Assembly (NCBI RefSeq): GCF_947495665.1
Contig: NZ_CANLZV010000009.1
Span: 105,898-169,897, forward strand
Length of the DNA: 64,000 nt
From: an uncultured Sunxiuqinia sp.
GTDB taxonomy: Bacteria > Bacteroidota > Bacteroidia > Bacteroidales > Prolixibacteraceae
Direction: 5' to 3'
Each line of letters starts with the position of its first letter. The stretch's first letter is position 1. Shown here in pieces: positions 27,064 through 36,658 of the stretch. A program made the translations under genes and the position numbers. The notes below the pieces were generated by a model. It was not told where the DNA came from, made no database searches, and saw only the letters and a program-made list of their open reading frames with translations.

Positions 27064-29382
27064 TTAATATACTTTCGGGCGTGACGGCCCCTGGTAGGGT
27101 GCTGCACCCTCGGGGTCTCCAACTTCCACGTCTAACAGCTTCGGATCGTTGGTTTCCGGCGCTTCAATAAAGCCATGGTAACGTCCCATCCAGTAGTCCC
27201 GCACAAAGCCGGTGGGCTCCATAATCCGATGCCCATGGCGTCCTCCGTCCAAAACAACAGCATTTCGGCTTCCCCTAACCACATTCTTTTCACGGGGAGA
27301 AATCGCTTTCAGCCCTCCTTCATACGACGTGTAGCCTGCTTCAACATGCAAATCATCGCGATGCGAATTTCGGAAGCTATGCTCCGTTGGATCAAGCGTC
27401 CATGCCCTCAGGTGCTCCACTGATGCCTGCACATCGCAGTCGTTGCCGGTAATCACGCCATAAGCAAAGTTGAACCAGGGAATGTGCTCCATGCGTTTCA
27501 CCTCCCAGGTACGTTCCAAGCTGCGCAAGTACACCGAGCGCAAAACCGGATCTTTCTCATAACGCAACAAAGTGTAATAGCTGTAAAAGGCCAGCTCATC
27601 GTCCCAAGGCGCTATGTTCTCGGGCGGAAACACATTCTTTTGCCGAATGGTATTGGCTGGATAGCCCCAATCAATCAATTGCTGGTAACCATCAGCAAAC
27701 TTCTGATTTCCGGTGAGCGCCAAGGCCGTTTGCATAAATGTCAGCGCTTCCAATCCGTTTACGCCGCGGTCAACGTATCCATAAGGCCTTAATAAGTATT
27801 CCGGATTCCACCGTCCCCAGCGGGTTGGCTTACCATCCATATCGTGCAAGGTCCATCCACAGTCAATGATGTAATTGGAGATTTTTGCCAGGTGCTCCCG
27901 CGCCATTTCTTTTTCTTTTCCATCGGCTACTAAATCGTGAAACAAGGACACCGAGTAAAAATGGGCAATGGCCTCATCACTGGAGGTATCCCCTTTCCAA
28001 TACCACTTGCCATCGGGAGTTGGATACCACTTGGCAGGCAAGCCACCTGATCCATGTTTCCCCATCTCACCCTTATCGCCTGTTATTGACCAAATGGAAC
28101 GGGCAAAAAATCCATCAATGGGTGTTACTTGCTCCAACCAAAGCATGGCTTTAAATGACTCCACCGCTTCCTCCCGGGCCTGTTTATCTCCCGTAACAGC
28201 ATATTTGTAGCACATAGCAGCCAGGTAAGAAGCCGTATGCGAACCGTCATTATCGCTGATCTCACGCACCCACTCCCCATTTTTCAAATCAAGTGTATGG
28301 ATGAAGCCCATTCGTTTATGCCCCCACGCTTCCAGGTGATGCTCATAGTAGGCCGCTTTCTTCTGCAAAGTATATGGCTCATAAGACAGAATCGACAGCC
28401 CTCCATTTGTTGCAATAAACACTTGCTGATTGTCAACAGCCAGGGCATTCACCCGATTATCCGGAAGCCAGATGTCCGCTCCGAAATAATGCCACTCGTC
28501 ATTCAACATACGCACCGCTCCACGCTCGGTGCCAATCCAAATATCCTGATCGAAGCCTCGCTCCAGGCAGGTCGTATTTTCAACCGGCAAGCCATCTTCT
28601 CCCCTAATGGTTTTCAGCGCTGCCCCTTGCAACACCCCCAAACCACGGTCGGTCGCAATAAACAAGCGACTGCCATAACTCAAAAAGTCACGCGTACTTC
28701 GTGAGGGAAGAACTCCCCAATCGACAAAGTCATCATTCACTGTTTTGCCATCAAATAAAACGATCCGGCCCGGGCGCAAAATATATAAGGTTCCGCTGTA
28801 CGATTCGATATGATCAATGGGACCTAAACGCACCGGATCAGCATGAAGCTGCGTGCCATCTTCCATTAACATGGTCATGTTGCTGGTGTAATAACCTCCT
28901 TCGGGTTTGGTACTTACAAAGCGATCATTTTCCAATCGGAAAATCTCTTCAGAAGTCGCTGCATGCAAAGCGCCGGCATGCATACACACATCAACAAAAA
29001 TTTGATTGTCGATTAATTTCCAGGCTTTACCCTGGTTGCGATAAATTCCGTGGGAAGTCAGCGCCCAAACGGCCCCACCAGCAGCCTTCAGCCGAACAAC
29101 CTGCTCGGGAGCCTGAGAGGCAGAAAGAAGTTTTCCATCTTCCACCTGGAAGAGCTGCTTGCCAACTAAGGCATAGCAAGTTCCCTGCGTAGCAGCCACA
29201 GCCGTTACCGGCTCATCGGTTGGAATTTTCTGAACCGATTCTTGCAGGAAAACTTCATCTTTCTGAGGCTTCCAAAGTTGCTGATCCTCTTGGTAGAGCG
29301 GCTGTGAAAGCACGCTTCCAGTCACAGTACATATCAGTAGGCAAGCAATAAACCAATTTCGAAAAACAGCTTGTAAATCCAT
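27064..29382 (-). CDS. Secreted two-domain protein: Reg_prop-like beta-propeller + alpha/alpha-toroid, paralogue A
   Basis: The protein has 772 residues with a signal peptide (to SVLSQ). Residues about 55-335 are short propeller blades, including the two-component-propeller-type IWIGTERGAVRML (281-293). Residues about 345-740 are helical repeats alternating with conserved polar loops, which I read as an alpha/alpha-toroid: SDND at 376, SSDEA at 467, WGRWNPEY at 522, DDE at 594, NSHRDD at 672, WMGRYHG at 731. The same loops recur in the next gene upstream. There is no membrane span, kinase or DNA-binding domain, so it is not a sensor. The toroid fold is common in lyases, hydrolases and epimerases acting on sugars, so a catalytic role is plausible but unproven. 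Confidence 0.7.
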   Translation of the reverse strand: MDLQAVFRNWFIACLLICTVTGSVLSQPLYQEDQQLWKPQKDEVFLQESVQKIPTDEPVTAVAATQGTCYALVGKQLFQVEDGKLLSASQAPEQVVRLKAAGGAVWALTSHGIYRNQGKAWKLIDNQIFVDVCMHAGALHAATSEEIFRLENDRFVSTKPEGGYYTSNMTMLMEDGTQLHADPVRLGPIDHIESYSGTLYILRPGRIVLFDGKTVNDDFVDWGVLPSRSTRDFLSYGSRLFIATDRGLGVLQGAALKTIRGEDGLPVENTTCLERGFDQDIWIGTERGAVRMLNDEWHYFGADIWLPDNRVNALAVDNQQVFIATNGGLSILSYEPYTLQKKAAYYEHHLEAWGHKRMGFIHTLDLKNGEWVREISDNDGSHTASYLAAMCYKYAVTGDKQAREEAVESFKAMLWLEQVTPIDGFFARSIWSITGDKGEMGKHGSGGLPAKWYPTPDGKWYWKGDTSSDEAIAHFYSVSLFHDLVADGKEKEMAREHLAKISNYIIDCGWTLHDMDGKPTRWGRWNPEYLLRPYGYVDRGVNGLEALTFMQTALALTGNQKFADGYQQLIDWGYPANTIRQKNVFPPENIAPWDDELAFYSYYTLLRYEKDPVLRSVYLRSLERTWEVKRMEHIPWFNFAYGVITGNDCDVQASVEHLRAWTLDPTEHSFRNSHRDDLHVEAGYTSYEGGLKAISPREKNVVRGSRNAVVLDGGRHGHRIMEPTGFVRDYWMGRYHGFIEAPETNDPKLLDVEVGDPEGAAPYQGPSRPKVY

Positions 29383-29565
29383 CGTTTGTTCTTTTCAAAA
29401 GTTTGTAATTCGCAGTTGTTCGAAAAGAAAGTAAGTGGCGTACCCAAATCGCTGAGCAGTTTAAGTACGCCATCTTATCAAACTAAACCAAAACAACCTT
29501 ATTTTTTATAGAACCGGCTTCAGCGCCGGTCGCTTTCGTATCTTTATTTCGTTTGAAAATCAAAC

Positions 29566-31782
29566 TTACTTTTGAGGCTCACTGATGACTCCCAAGTAAC
29601 GGCCAATCCAGTATGGAAGCAGCCAAATATCGCCCGCACTGTATTCGGCATGTCCGCGGCCATTGCTGTCCAAGTCAAACCGGTTGGCATTGTGACGGGA
29701 CACCCGTAACTCTCCTGCCGGCAACACTTCCCGGATGGTCTGCTTTCTAAAGTTGGGCTCCACAAACTCAATGTCCTTGCGATGGCTATTTTGAATGCCC
29801 CAATCAATCAGGTCCAGAGGGTATTCTCTCAGGTACCAAATCGCCTCTTCAAAATCGTAGTTATCTTTTCCAACCAAGGCCGTCATGATATTCCAAAGCC
29901 CTTCTTTCTCCGGACGCTCATGTTCCCAGTGGTCCAAAATGGCCTTTTTGTAATTCGCCTTCAGCGTGTCGTTGAAAGCGTAACGATAAAGTCCCCAATA
30001 ACCGCAGTAGTACATTTCATCGTCCGAATGGTTCCAGCCACTGGATAACATCTTGCTCCAATCGTCGGCATCCTCCGGTGCAGGGCCAATCTCTTTCATC
30101 GGCCGCATCAGATTCTCGTAATAACCATGCTCCTCCATCAGTTGAAACGCGGCTTTCTTGTACTTTTCTTTTTGGGTAAAATGATAAGCAGTTTGCAACA
30201 TCCCAATGTAGTTGCTGGAGTTAATCTTCCGGTCGCCAACCATGATTGGGCGAGCATTCACATATTCAGGGTTCCAGCGTCCCCACACCGTAGGCTCACC
30301 ATTCCAGTCCACCAAATAATGGTCGTGCTTCAAAGCATGCGACATCAAGGTGTCGATCAAAGTAATGGCTTTATTTTTCAAGTCCGGTTCAGCAATCAAC
30401 TCTGCAATGGCCCCAAAGGCAAAGATGTGTCCAATAGCTTCATCGCTGCTGGTTGTCGATTTCCAGTCCCATTCCGGATCCTCAGCCCTACGCCAAGGTT
30501 TATCGTGGTATTTATAGCCCCGGCGCTCGAAAGACCGCGATGGAAAACCGGGAACAGGATTAATGGAGTAAAGCCGCTCCATGGCATCCAACGATTCGCG
30601 TACATTTTGTAAAGCTTCGGAAGAACCGGTTACCGCATAGCGAAACACTTCGCCGGCCAGGTACATGGTCGTCCATAAACCATCATTGTCCGAAGTTTGG
30701 AGGCTACCACTTGTAACATCTCCATCTGTCATGTTGCTCACCGTTCCGTTAAAGCCATGGCGAATGTGACGTTCCCGAACCTGCTTGTCGTAATACATCG
30801 CTTTATCATGCAAGGTCATTTCCTTGCGACAGATTTTTCCCAAGCCCTTATTGGTCAAAATCAAGATTGAATTCTCCGGCCCATCAGCCAAGTCAATCAC
30901 TTCATCAGATGGCAGCCAGCGTTTGGACGAGTAGTAACGATAACTGCCATCCTCGTTACGCTTAAAAGCACCGCGCGTTGATCCAAACCACAAGCCATCC
31001 TCCAGCTTGGCAATGGTCGTAATTTCATTCCAGGGAAGCTTTCGTTTAATGGCACCGGGCTTTCCTGTTTTGGTATCCACTTCGTAATAACCATCATTGG
31101 TTCCAACGAGCAATTGATCTCCGGCCACTTCAATACAGGTTATCGAAGCATCATCCAGAATGGTCGTCAGCCTTTTTTGAGCTGGATTAAAAGTTGACAC
31201 CGTATGCTGTCCTAAAATCCAATACAGCTTATTCAATGCATCGTAACGAATGGCGCGTACTTCATCTTCGGCAACGCCCGACCATCGCAGCTGGTCCCAG
31301 TCCAGCAACTGCAAGTTTTTCCCATCTGAGATCAGGAAAGTAAAATCATCATCAACTGCAAAGTAACGCACTTCAGGGATCTGATGGCGACTGTACAATT
31401 TCCCAGCCCAAGCGTTACTCAACACAGCCTTGTCATCCAAATAGACCAGCTGCTTTTGATGACTCATCAAATCCTTCAGTCCTTTATCTGATGTTGGCAA
31501 ATACTGCACATCCTTCACCAGTTCGCCGGGAAAAAGAAATTGGCCGGCTTTTGGTCGCAACAAACCATGCGACGAAAGCACCTGCACATAGCCATTGCGA
31601 TCAGCAGCCACCCGCAGAAGCTCAACCCGGTCGTTGTTAAAATTGTATTTGATACTGTATTCTTGAATAAAAGGGGTATCCTGAATTTGAGCTTGATTGT
31701 TCTTTCGCTGTCCTATGGAAGACAAGGAAAGCATTAGCCCCAAGATAAAGATACCCGATTGGAGAAGTCGTTTACTGTTCAT
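29566..31782 (-). CDS. Secreted two-domain protein: beta-propeller + alpha/alpha-toroid, paralogue B
   Basis: The protein has 738 residues with a signal peptide (to SSIGQ). It has the same architecture as the adjacent 772-residue protein: propeller blades about 45-320 (LWFGSTRGAFKRN at 264-276) and a helical toroid about 325-735. Shared loops are SDND (364), SSDEA (445), WGRWNPEY (500), DDE (587), NSHRKD (665) and WIGRYLG (725). Overall similarity otherwise looks modest, suggesting an old duplication with divergence in specificity rather than redundancy. It lies 59 bases after the DUF3748-like gene and 183 bases before paralogue A. I do not recognise an experimentally named family. Confidence 0.7.
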   Translation of the reverse strand: MNSKRLLQSGIFILGLMLSLSSIGQRKNNQAQIQDTPFIQEYSIKYNFNNDRVELLRVAADRNGYVQVLSSHGLLRPKAGQFLFPGELVKDVQYLPTSDKGLKDLMSHQKQLVYLDDKAVLSNAWAGKLYSRHQIPEVRYFAVDDDFTFLISDGKNLQLLDWDQLRWSGVAEDEVRAIRYDALNKLYWILGQHTVSTFNPAQKRLTTILDDASITCIEVAGDQLLVGTNDGYYEVDTKTGKPGAIKRKLPWNEITTIAKLEDGLWFGSTRGAFKRNEDGSYRYYSSKRWLPSDEVIDLADGPENSILILTNKGLGKICRKEMTLHDKAMYYDKQVRERHIRHGFNGTVSNMTDGDVTSGSLQTSDNDGLWTTMYLAGEVFRYAVTGSSEALQNVRESLDAMERLYSINPVPGFPSRSFERRGYKYHDKPWRRAEDPEWDWKSTTSSDEAIGHIFAFGAIAELIAEPDLKNKAITLIDTLMSHALKHDHYLVDWNGEPTVWGRWNPEYVNARPIMVGDRKINSSNYIGMLQTAYHFTQKEKYKKAAFQLMEEHGYYENLMRPMKEIGPAPEDADDWSKMLSSGWNHSDDEMYYCGYWGLYRYAFNDTLKANYKKAILDHWEHERPEKEGLWNIMTALVGKDNYDFEEAIWYLREYPLDLIDWGIQNSHRKDIEFVEPNFRKQTIREVLPAGELRVSRHNANRFDLDSNGRGHAEYSAGDIWLLPYWIGRYLGVISEPQK

Positions 31783-31841
31783 TTCTATTGGTTTAAGTTC
31801 TGTTTAAGTTACACTATATTTATTACTAATTCTATCCGTTT

Positions 31842-33248
31842 TTAGATTTCACTCAGGGCTGCATCAAGCTTTTCCAGGTCTAACTGTAGCGTAAATATTT
31901 GTAAAAAACTGGTTGAAGTATCCGATTCACGATTGCCTACTTCCATATTATAAGCAGCCAGCAGCCCATTGTTGGACACCACCAATTGGCTGCGTTGTTT
32001 GGAATCGTCCGTAAGCCAGAAGGCTTTCCCAAAATGTGGCCCTTGTTGGACATAAGAGGCAAGTAGATTCCCATCAACCAGACAAAAAATCCAATTGCCG
32101 GAAGGATGCCAGCGTAAATCCGACGCATCCGACCGAAAGCTGCTAACCTGATGGGGTAATAACTTCTTCTGCATGGCTTGATCACTCCCCTCTGCCGCGA
32201 TAATCCACAATTGATCAATTCCCGATTTATCTTTCGCCAAGTATGCAATGTAGCGGCCATCTGCCGATCCGCGCACAATACCAGAAACCCCGCCGGCATG
32301 TGTCAACCGACGAATGGAAACACCTTCAGGCGGTTCCGGAAAATGGGTTGCATCACCGGAATAGGCCGTTGTAATCACAACATTTTCGGGGACATCAGCC
32401 ACAAATAAATCCTGCTGATAATCACGACCATTTTCGGCTCTTACCTTCCCCACAAAAGCCCGCATAGTTCCTTTTCGATCAAGCCAGGAATCTCCAAAGG
32501 CCCGTTCAATTTCACCAGCCTTTGAGTTCCCTTTTTGTGCAGGTTTTAGCAACACCGCAAAGTAATGCGAAGCTCCTTTGGGAGCCTTCAAGTTTGGCTC
32601 CATGTAACCAATGGTCCGATCATATTCCGGGCACAAAAAATCGTCGTAGGTAAATCCAATTCGCAAGCCATCCTTCGAATATTCATGCCGATGAGTTCCT
32701 CCCCGATGGGCCCCGGAGATTGTTGGCCGATCGGTAGCGACAGCCCGCTTATCGAGCCATTGAAAGTGGCCCGCTCCATCAGCACTGACCTCGGCTCCAT
32801 TCCGATTACGAATGCCGTAATAGCCACGCTCCTCAACCTCATTCAACATCGGTCCATGAATGAAAGCTACCTTATTTTCACTGGGGTGCCATGATACCGC
32901 CGCAACTCCCGGAGCAGCCTGCACTCCGGTAACGGATTCCGGCATCCAAAGCACCGTTTCCTTACCAGTTACCAGCTCAATTTTTTCGATGGACTGACAA
33001 TTAGCCAAGTCGCTATTGAAGACGGTTCCGCGCGTATCGTAGCATAAGAAACGATCATCCGGAGAGAAATTATCATTGTTGTCCAAGGCATGATTTTTTT
33101 CGGAGAAGGAAAGTTGCTGTTCGCTCATGAGTCGTCGATTCTTATTTGGTTGGGTTGAAGTTTTTGAAGTACAGCCAATCACGGAGACCGCCAGTACAAA
33201 GAGTAGGCAAAAAACAAGGGGGCAATATTTCAAACTTGCGGCATTCAT
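31842..33248 (-). CDS. DUF3748-like TolB-type propeller lipoprotein
   Basis: The protein has 468 residues from ATG 33248. A longer frame to 33311 exists but would overlap the upstream gene and put the signal peptide far inside. MNAASLKYC leads into a proper lipoprotein signal ending in VSVIGC. WD40/TolB-like blades follow: NFSPDDRFLCYDTR, VSWHPSENKVAFIHGP, GAHRGGTHRHEYSKDGLRI, GSADGRYIAYLAKD and LRWHPSGNWIFCL. The GGTHRHEYS..GFTYDD stretch resembles the DUF3748 (E. coli YidR-like) family, whose function is unknown. It is in the SusC-led operon, 29 bases after the first metallophosphoesterase gene. Confidence 0.68.
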   Translation of the reverse strand: MNAASLKYCPLVFCLLFVLAVSVIGCTSKTSTQPNKNRRLMSEQQLSFSEKNHALDNNDNFSPDDRFLCYDTRGTVFNSDLANCQSIEKIELVTGKETVLWMPESVTGVQAAPGVAAVSWHPSENKVAFIHGPMLNEVEERGYYGIRNRNGAEVSADGAGHFQWLDKRAVATDRPTISGAHRGGTHRHEYSKDGLRIGFTYDDFLCPEYDRTIGYMEPNLKAPKGASHYFAVLLKPAQKGNSKAGEIERAFGDSWLDRKGTMRAFVGKVRAENGRDYQQDLFVADVPENVVITTAYSGDATHFPEPPEGVSIRRLTHAGGVSGIVRGSADGRYIAYLAKDKSGIDQLWIIAAEGSDQAMQKKLLPHQVSSFRSDASDLRWHPSGNWIFCLVDGNLLASYVQQGPHFGKAFWLTDDSKQRSQLVVSNNGLLAAYNMEVGNRESDTSTSFLQIFTLQLDLEKLDAALSEI

Positions 33249-33277
33249 CAATGTGTTTATACCAATTCTTTTATAGC

Positions 33278-34813
33278 TTAATTTACTCGGAATAAGCGAT
33301 GGGCTCTCCATTCCTGTCCAAACATATCCTTGGTTCGAACGGTAAGTTTATGCACTCCCGAGGTCAAATTATCGGGAAGCTTCCTTTCCCACATATGCGT
33401 TGAAACGCTCGGATAATCCATCGGATAACCAAGTACATCTTCTAATTTATGATCCCCTTTCTCCAGTTCCAGGTAAGGGTTTAACAGATGTACTTGTAAG
33501 CTTTGCGGGTCAATTTGATCCTTTTTTTCTAAGTTGAACCACGATCCTTGTCCATTCACCTGCATTTCGACAACTGATTTTTCCGATCCAGCAAATACAT
33601 TCACCACAACCACTTGCTCGCCAGCTTTGGCTGCATCAATTTGCTCTGGCAAGTAGATATTCATCTGGTAATCCGCCGGACGCCTTGCTGCTTTAAATCG
33701 AATTTTGTAGCTATTTTCATCGAAGCTCACAATCGAATAGCCATTGGGGGCTCCGTCATTCATCGTCGCATGAGGTATTCCGAGTTCGTCCTTCAAACCA
33801 CACCACCAGCTACCACAAACCGTCGCATTCACCAAGTGATGATGGGCTTCATCCTCCTGCCATCCCTGATCAACATTCAAAAATAAATGAGCTTGTTCAT
33901 GCGCATGTCCGGAAATGGAAAAGCTATGTTTTCGATCCTGAATCAGTTCCAGAATAGCCTCTTTATTATCACACTCAATGATAGGAGCGTGCATCATTAA
34001 AACCACCAGCTTATCTGCGGGAACAGCTCGCAAATAGCTTTTGACAAAAGCAATCTGCTCGCTTGTAAAGTGTGGAGAATAACGGCCATCATCGCCATAA
34101 AAAATATTGTTCAAGGCAATGAAAACCACTTGCCCGTATTCGAAAGCATAGGTACTTGGGCCAAAGAAGCGCTCAAATGTATCATCCCGCTCTTGATTTG
34201 ATTTAGCCTGACGATCGTTGTCATGGTTGCCAAAAATATTGTACCACGGAATCCCGATATGACCAATGTATTGACTGATGCTATCCATCAAAAGCGGATC
34301 ATCGGCAACCAAATCTCCAAGGCTAACTCCAAAGCGAGCCTCCGTTGCCAGACATTCCTCCACCACATCATGGGCAATGTACTCCACCTCCTTCATGCCA
34401 CGAGCCTGCGGATCGCCCCAGAAAAGCACATCAAACTGCTGCGGTTCATCATTCCGTTGCAATGGAAAGTTCAGCTTGCTTTTGTTTTTTGCAGTCTGCT
34501 CAACATCATCAAATAAGAAATAATGTTTGGGTAGTTGATTGCTTTTAACCCCAACCTGATAGCCAGCTGGTTTGACCACGAAGATTGCCTCTTCATTTCG
34601 AACAGGCAATTTCCAATAACCATCAGCATCGGTTTGAATGACTTCCAAACCATTGGAGACAGAAACCCCCTTCACGCCAGGTTCTCCGGAATCCAATTGG
34701 CCATTCTTGTTTTGATCGAGATAGACAAATCCATCCGAAAATGATTTTGCCTGTGCAATCCCCAGCGAACTCGCCAGCAAGCATCCCAAGATTAATATAC
34801 GTCGAATTATCAT
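33278..34813 (-). CDS. Secreted calcineurin-like metallophosphoesterase with N- and C-terminal accessory domains
   Basis: The protein has 511 residues with a signal peptide (to GIAQA). Residues 25-118 form a MetallophosN/SdrD-B-like beta-sandwich with the calcium-loop sequence LDQNKNGQLDSGE (32-44). The catalytic domain has FWGDPQARG (Asp134), SLGDLVADD, FGNHDND (194-200), MMHAPI (His275) and SGHAHEQAH. A C-terminal beta domain (about 385-511; MetallophosC type) completes the layout. This domain order is common in Bacteroidota exported phosphatases of unsettled substrate. It is the first gene after susD, separated by 126 bases that contain a stable hairpin, as often seen after susCD pairs. 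Confidence 0.88.
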   Translation of the reverse strand: MIIRRILILGCLLASSLGIAQAKSFSDGFVYLDQNKNGQLDSGEPGVKGVSVSNGLEVIQTDADGYWKLPVRNEEAIFVVKPAGYQVGVKSNQLPKHYFLFDDVEQTAKNKSKLNFPLQRNDEPQQFDVLFWGDPQARGMKEVEYIAHDVVEECLATEARFGVSLGDLVADDPLLMDSISQYIGHIGIPWYNIFGNHDNDRQAKSNQERDDTFERFFGPSTYAFEYGQVVFIALNNIFYGDDGRYSPHFTSEQIAFVKSYLRAVPADKLVVLMMHAPIIECDNKEAILELIQDRKHSFSISGHAHEQAHLFLNVDQGWQEDEAHHHLVNATVCGSWWCGLKDELGIPHATMNDGAPNGYSIVSFDENSYKIRFKAARRPADYQMNIYLPEQIDAAKAGEQVVVVNVFAGSEKSVVEMQVNGQGSWFNLEKKDQIDPQSLQVHLLNPYLELEKGDHKLEDVLGYPMDYPSVSTHMWERKLPDNLTSGVHKLTVRTKDMFGQEWRAHRLFRVN

Positions 34814-34885
34814 TGATTAGTTTTAACATCCCCTGAAACTAAGCAGCTTGGCTAAGTACCGGAGACTTCGGTCGTTATACATTGA

Positions 34886-34916
34886 ATCAGCGGAGGTGCA
34901 TGGCGCCCCCGCTGAT
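34886..34916 (-). other. RNA hairpin in the gap after susD
   Basis: ATCAGCGG (34886-34893) pairs with CCGCTGAT (34909-34916). No T-run follows on the transcript strand, so it looks like an mRNA-stabilising or attenuating stem separating high susCD expression from the downstream enzymes, rather than a full terminator. Confidence 0.5.
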
Positions 34917-34939
34917 CATTTATAGTTGGTTGTAGAACC

Positions 34940-36640
34940 TTAATAAGGTTTGTTAGTTCCTTGTAGCAGCCAGAACTTTGACCATGCGCTATCTTCACCA
35001 TCGGTCGCGGTATAATCCGTTTCCTGAAGGTTTTGAATAGCAGCATCGTAGTTCACATTATTCCGGTCTTTTTCGCTTGCACCATATTGAAAACGCAAAG
35101 GCATGGCTTCACGAACCCCCTTCTTGCCAACTGTTAGCTGGGGCAATCCTGTCCGGCGCCAGTCGCACCATGCTTCATGAGCAACAGTCCAGTTGGCGAT
35201 CCATTTTTGCTCCATAATTTGCTCTATTGAGCCGTCAAAAGCAACACCAGCAACCGTCACATAATCATTGTAAGCATTCCCTACTTCCCAAGTATTCAGC
35301 GAAGCTTTTATACCTTTTTCATACCAACTTTGCTGATCGCCAACGTTCCAGCCTTTTTGAGCAGCTTCAGCCAAAATGAAACAGACTTCAGCATAGGACA
35401 TCAAGCGGGCTTTTAGCAAGTCACCTTCGGCCTCCATATAAATATCATCCAATGCAGAGTTATGCACATTCGGACCTCCCTGAATAGGATTTGGATTTAA
35501 GTTCCAGCCCGAGCCATCTCCGGTTGTCGAAGCAATAGGCAAACCAACATAAACCATCGTATCAACCAATACCTTACCAGCTTCGGCATCATCAACCCAA
35601 GTATCCGGAGCGTACAAAACCATGTTGTTTTCTGCCATGTAAGTAGGATTTAAATACCTGACTCCATCCACAACAACATCGCCTTCGTAGTCCTCTGAAA
35701 CCTTTATTTGCATCTTCACTGGGTTAAACCAAACATCCAAACGCGGATCTTCCAGCCCTACCAAGACATCGCGGAAACCAGCACAAAGCTGAATCCGATT
35801 AAAGTTGCTGGCTGAAGCGTCGTAGGTAACATTTGCTGGCCACGAATCAGCGTTGGAAGAACCAACATAGCTCATCATGGCATCCTCTTCAAATGAAGCA
35901 AAAACCGGATAGCTGGAAGCATTACTCATGATCTCCTCAACTCCTTGCTTGGCATAGTCAGGCAATTTTTCAGAAAGTCGCATGTAATACCTCAACATCA
36001 ACGAATTGGCGAATTTGCGCCACAATTCAGGATTCCCACTGTAAAGAATATCAGCATTCGCCTGGATTCCTTTGTAGGCCCCAGCCGGCTTCGACAAAAG
36101 CGTATTGGCTTCTTTTAGTTCTTCAATGATTCCTTTGTAAATTGTTTCCTGCGAATCGAAAGTCGGAAACAAATCCCCCTGACCACCGTCCGGTGCATTT
36201 AAGGCATTGGTGTAAGGAGCATCGCCCCAGGAATCAACAACATAACCATAATTAAACGCGCGCATCACCAAAGCAACTCCTTGCTGAAACTCCATCCCTT
36301 CTTCCATCGAGCGTTGATACAGGTGCTTCGCATTACGCAGGTTCGCATACCAAGTGTCCCAACCTCGTTCTTTGTTCCAATCATATTTGTTAAGCTCGCT
36401 TCCCCAGCCACTCTTTTGCACATACTGCATGGTTCCGGCCACCCAGCCTTCATAATTATCCTGCAAGTAAGGATGAGCCGTTTGAGAAATAACTGTTGGA
36501 ACAACCAAGTTGGGTTGGACAAGATCCGGGTCAACCCCATTCGGGTCGATATTCAGCTCTGTCAGATGGTCTTCGCACGATGCCAAAGCAAGGATTGCAA
36601 ATACCAACAATATCTTGTGAAATGAATTTATTCTTTTCAT
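34940..36640 (-). CDS. susD: SusD/RagB-family (SusD-like_2) glycan-binding lipoprotein
   Basis: The protein has 566 residues with lipobox LALASC (Cys22). The SusD-like_2 hallmarks are LTELNIDPNGVDPDLVQPNLVVPTV cut by family spacing, WRKFANSLMLRYYMRLSE in the TPR helices, and AHEAWCDWRRTGLP near residue 495. It forms the lid on the SusC channel encoded 18 bases upstream. The pair heads a nine-gene minus-strand locus dominated by phosphoesterases, so the ligand may be a phosphorylated glycan or head-group; that is inference from context. The symbol denotes the family, not starch specificity. Confidence 0.93.
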   Translation of the reverse strand: MKRINSFHKILLVFAILALASCEDHLTELNIDPNGVDPDLVQPNLVVPTVISQTAHPYLQDNYEGWVAGTMQYVQKSGWGSELNKYDWNKERGWDTWYANLRNAKHLYQRSMEEGMEFQQGVALVMRAFNYGYVVDSWGDAPYTNALNAPDGGQGDLFPTFDSQETIYKGIIEELKEANTLLSKPAGAYKGIQANADILYSGNPELWRKFANSLMLRYYMRLSEKLPDYAKQGVEEIMSNASSYPVFASFEEDAMMSYVGSSNADSWPANVTYDASASNFNRIQLCAGFRDVLVGLEDPRLDVWFNPVKMQIKVSEDYEGDVVVDGVRYLNPTYMAENNMVLYAPDTWVDDAEAGKVLVDTMVYVGLPIASTTGDGSGWNLNPNPIQGGPNVHNSALDDIYMEAEGDLLKARLMSYAEVCFILAEAAQKGWNVGDQQSWYEKGIKASLNTWEVGNAYNDYVTVAGVAFDGSIEQIMEQKWIANWTVAHEAWCDWRRTGLPQLTVGKKGVREAMPLRFQYGASEKDRNNVNYDAAIQNLQETDYTATDGEDSAWSKFWLLQGTNKPY

Positions 36641-36658
36641 GTTTTTCTGTTTTATCCG

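Noticed and set aside
29513..29530. GC-rich hairpin between the two propeller-toroid genes as a terminator
   Set aside because: Only a 6-bp stem, followed by A rather than T residues on the transcript strand.
27064..31782. Hybrid two-component sensors (because of the Reg_prop-like propellers)
   Set aside because: Both proteins lack membrane spans, kinase and DNA-binding domains and end in a helical toroid.
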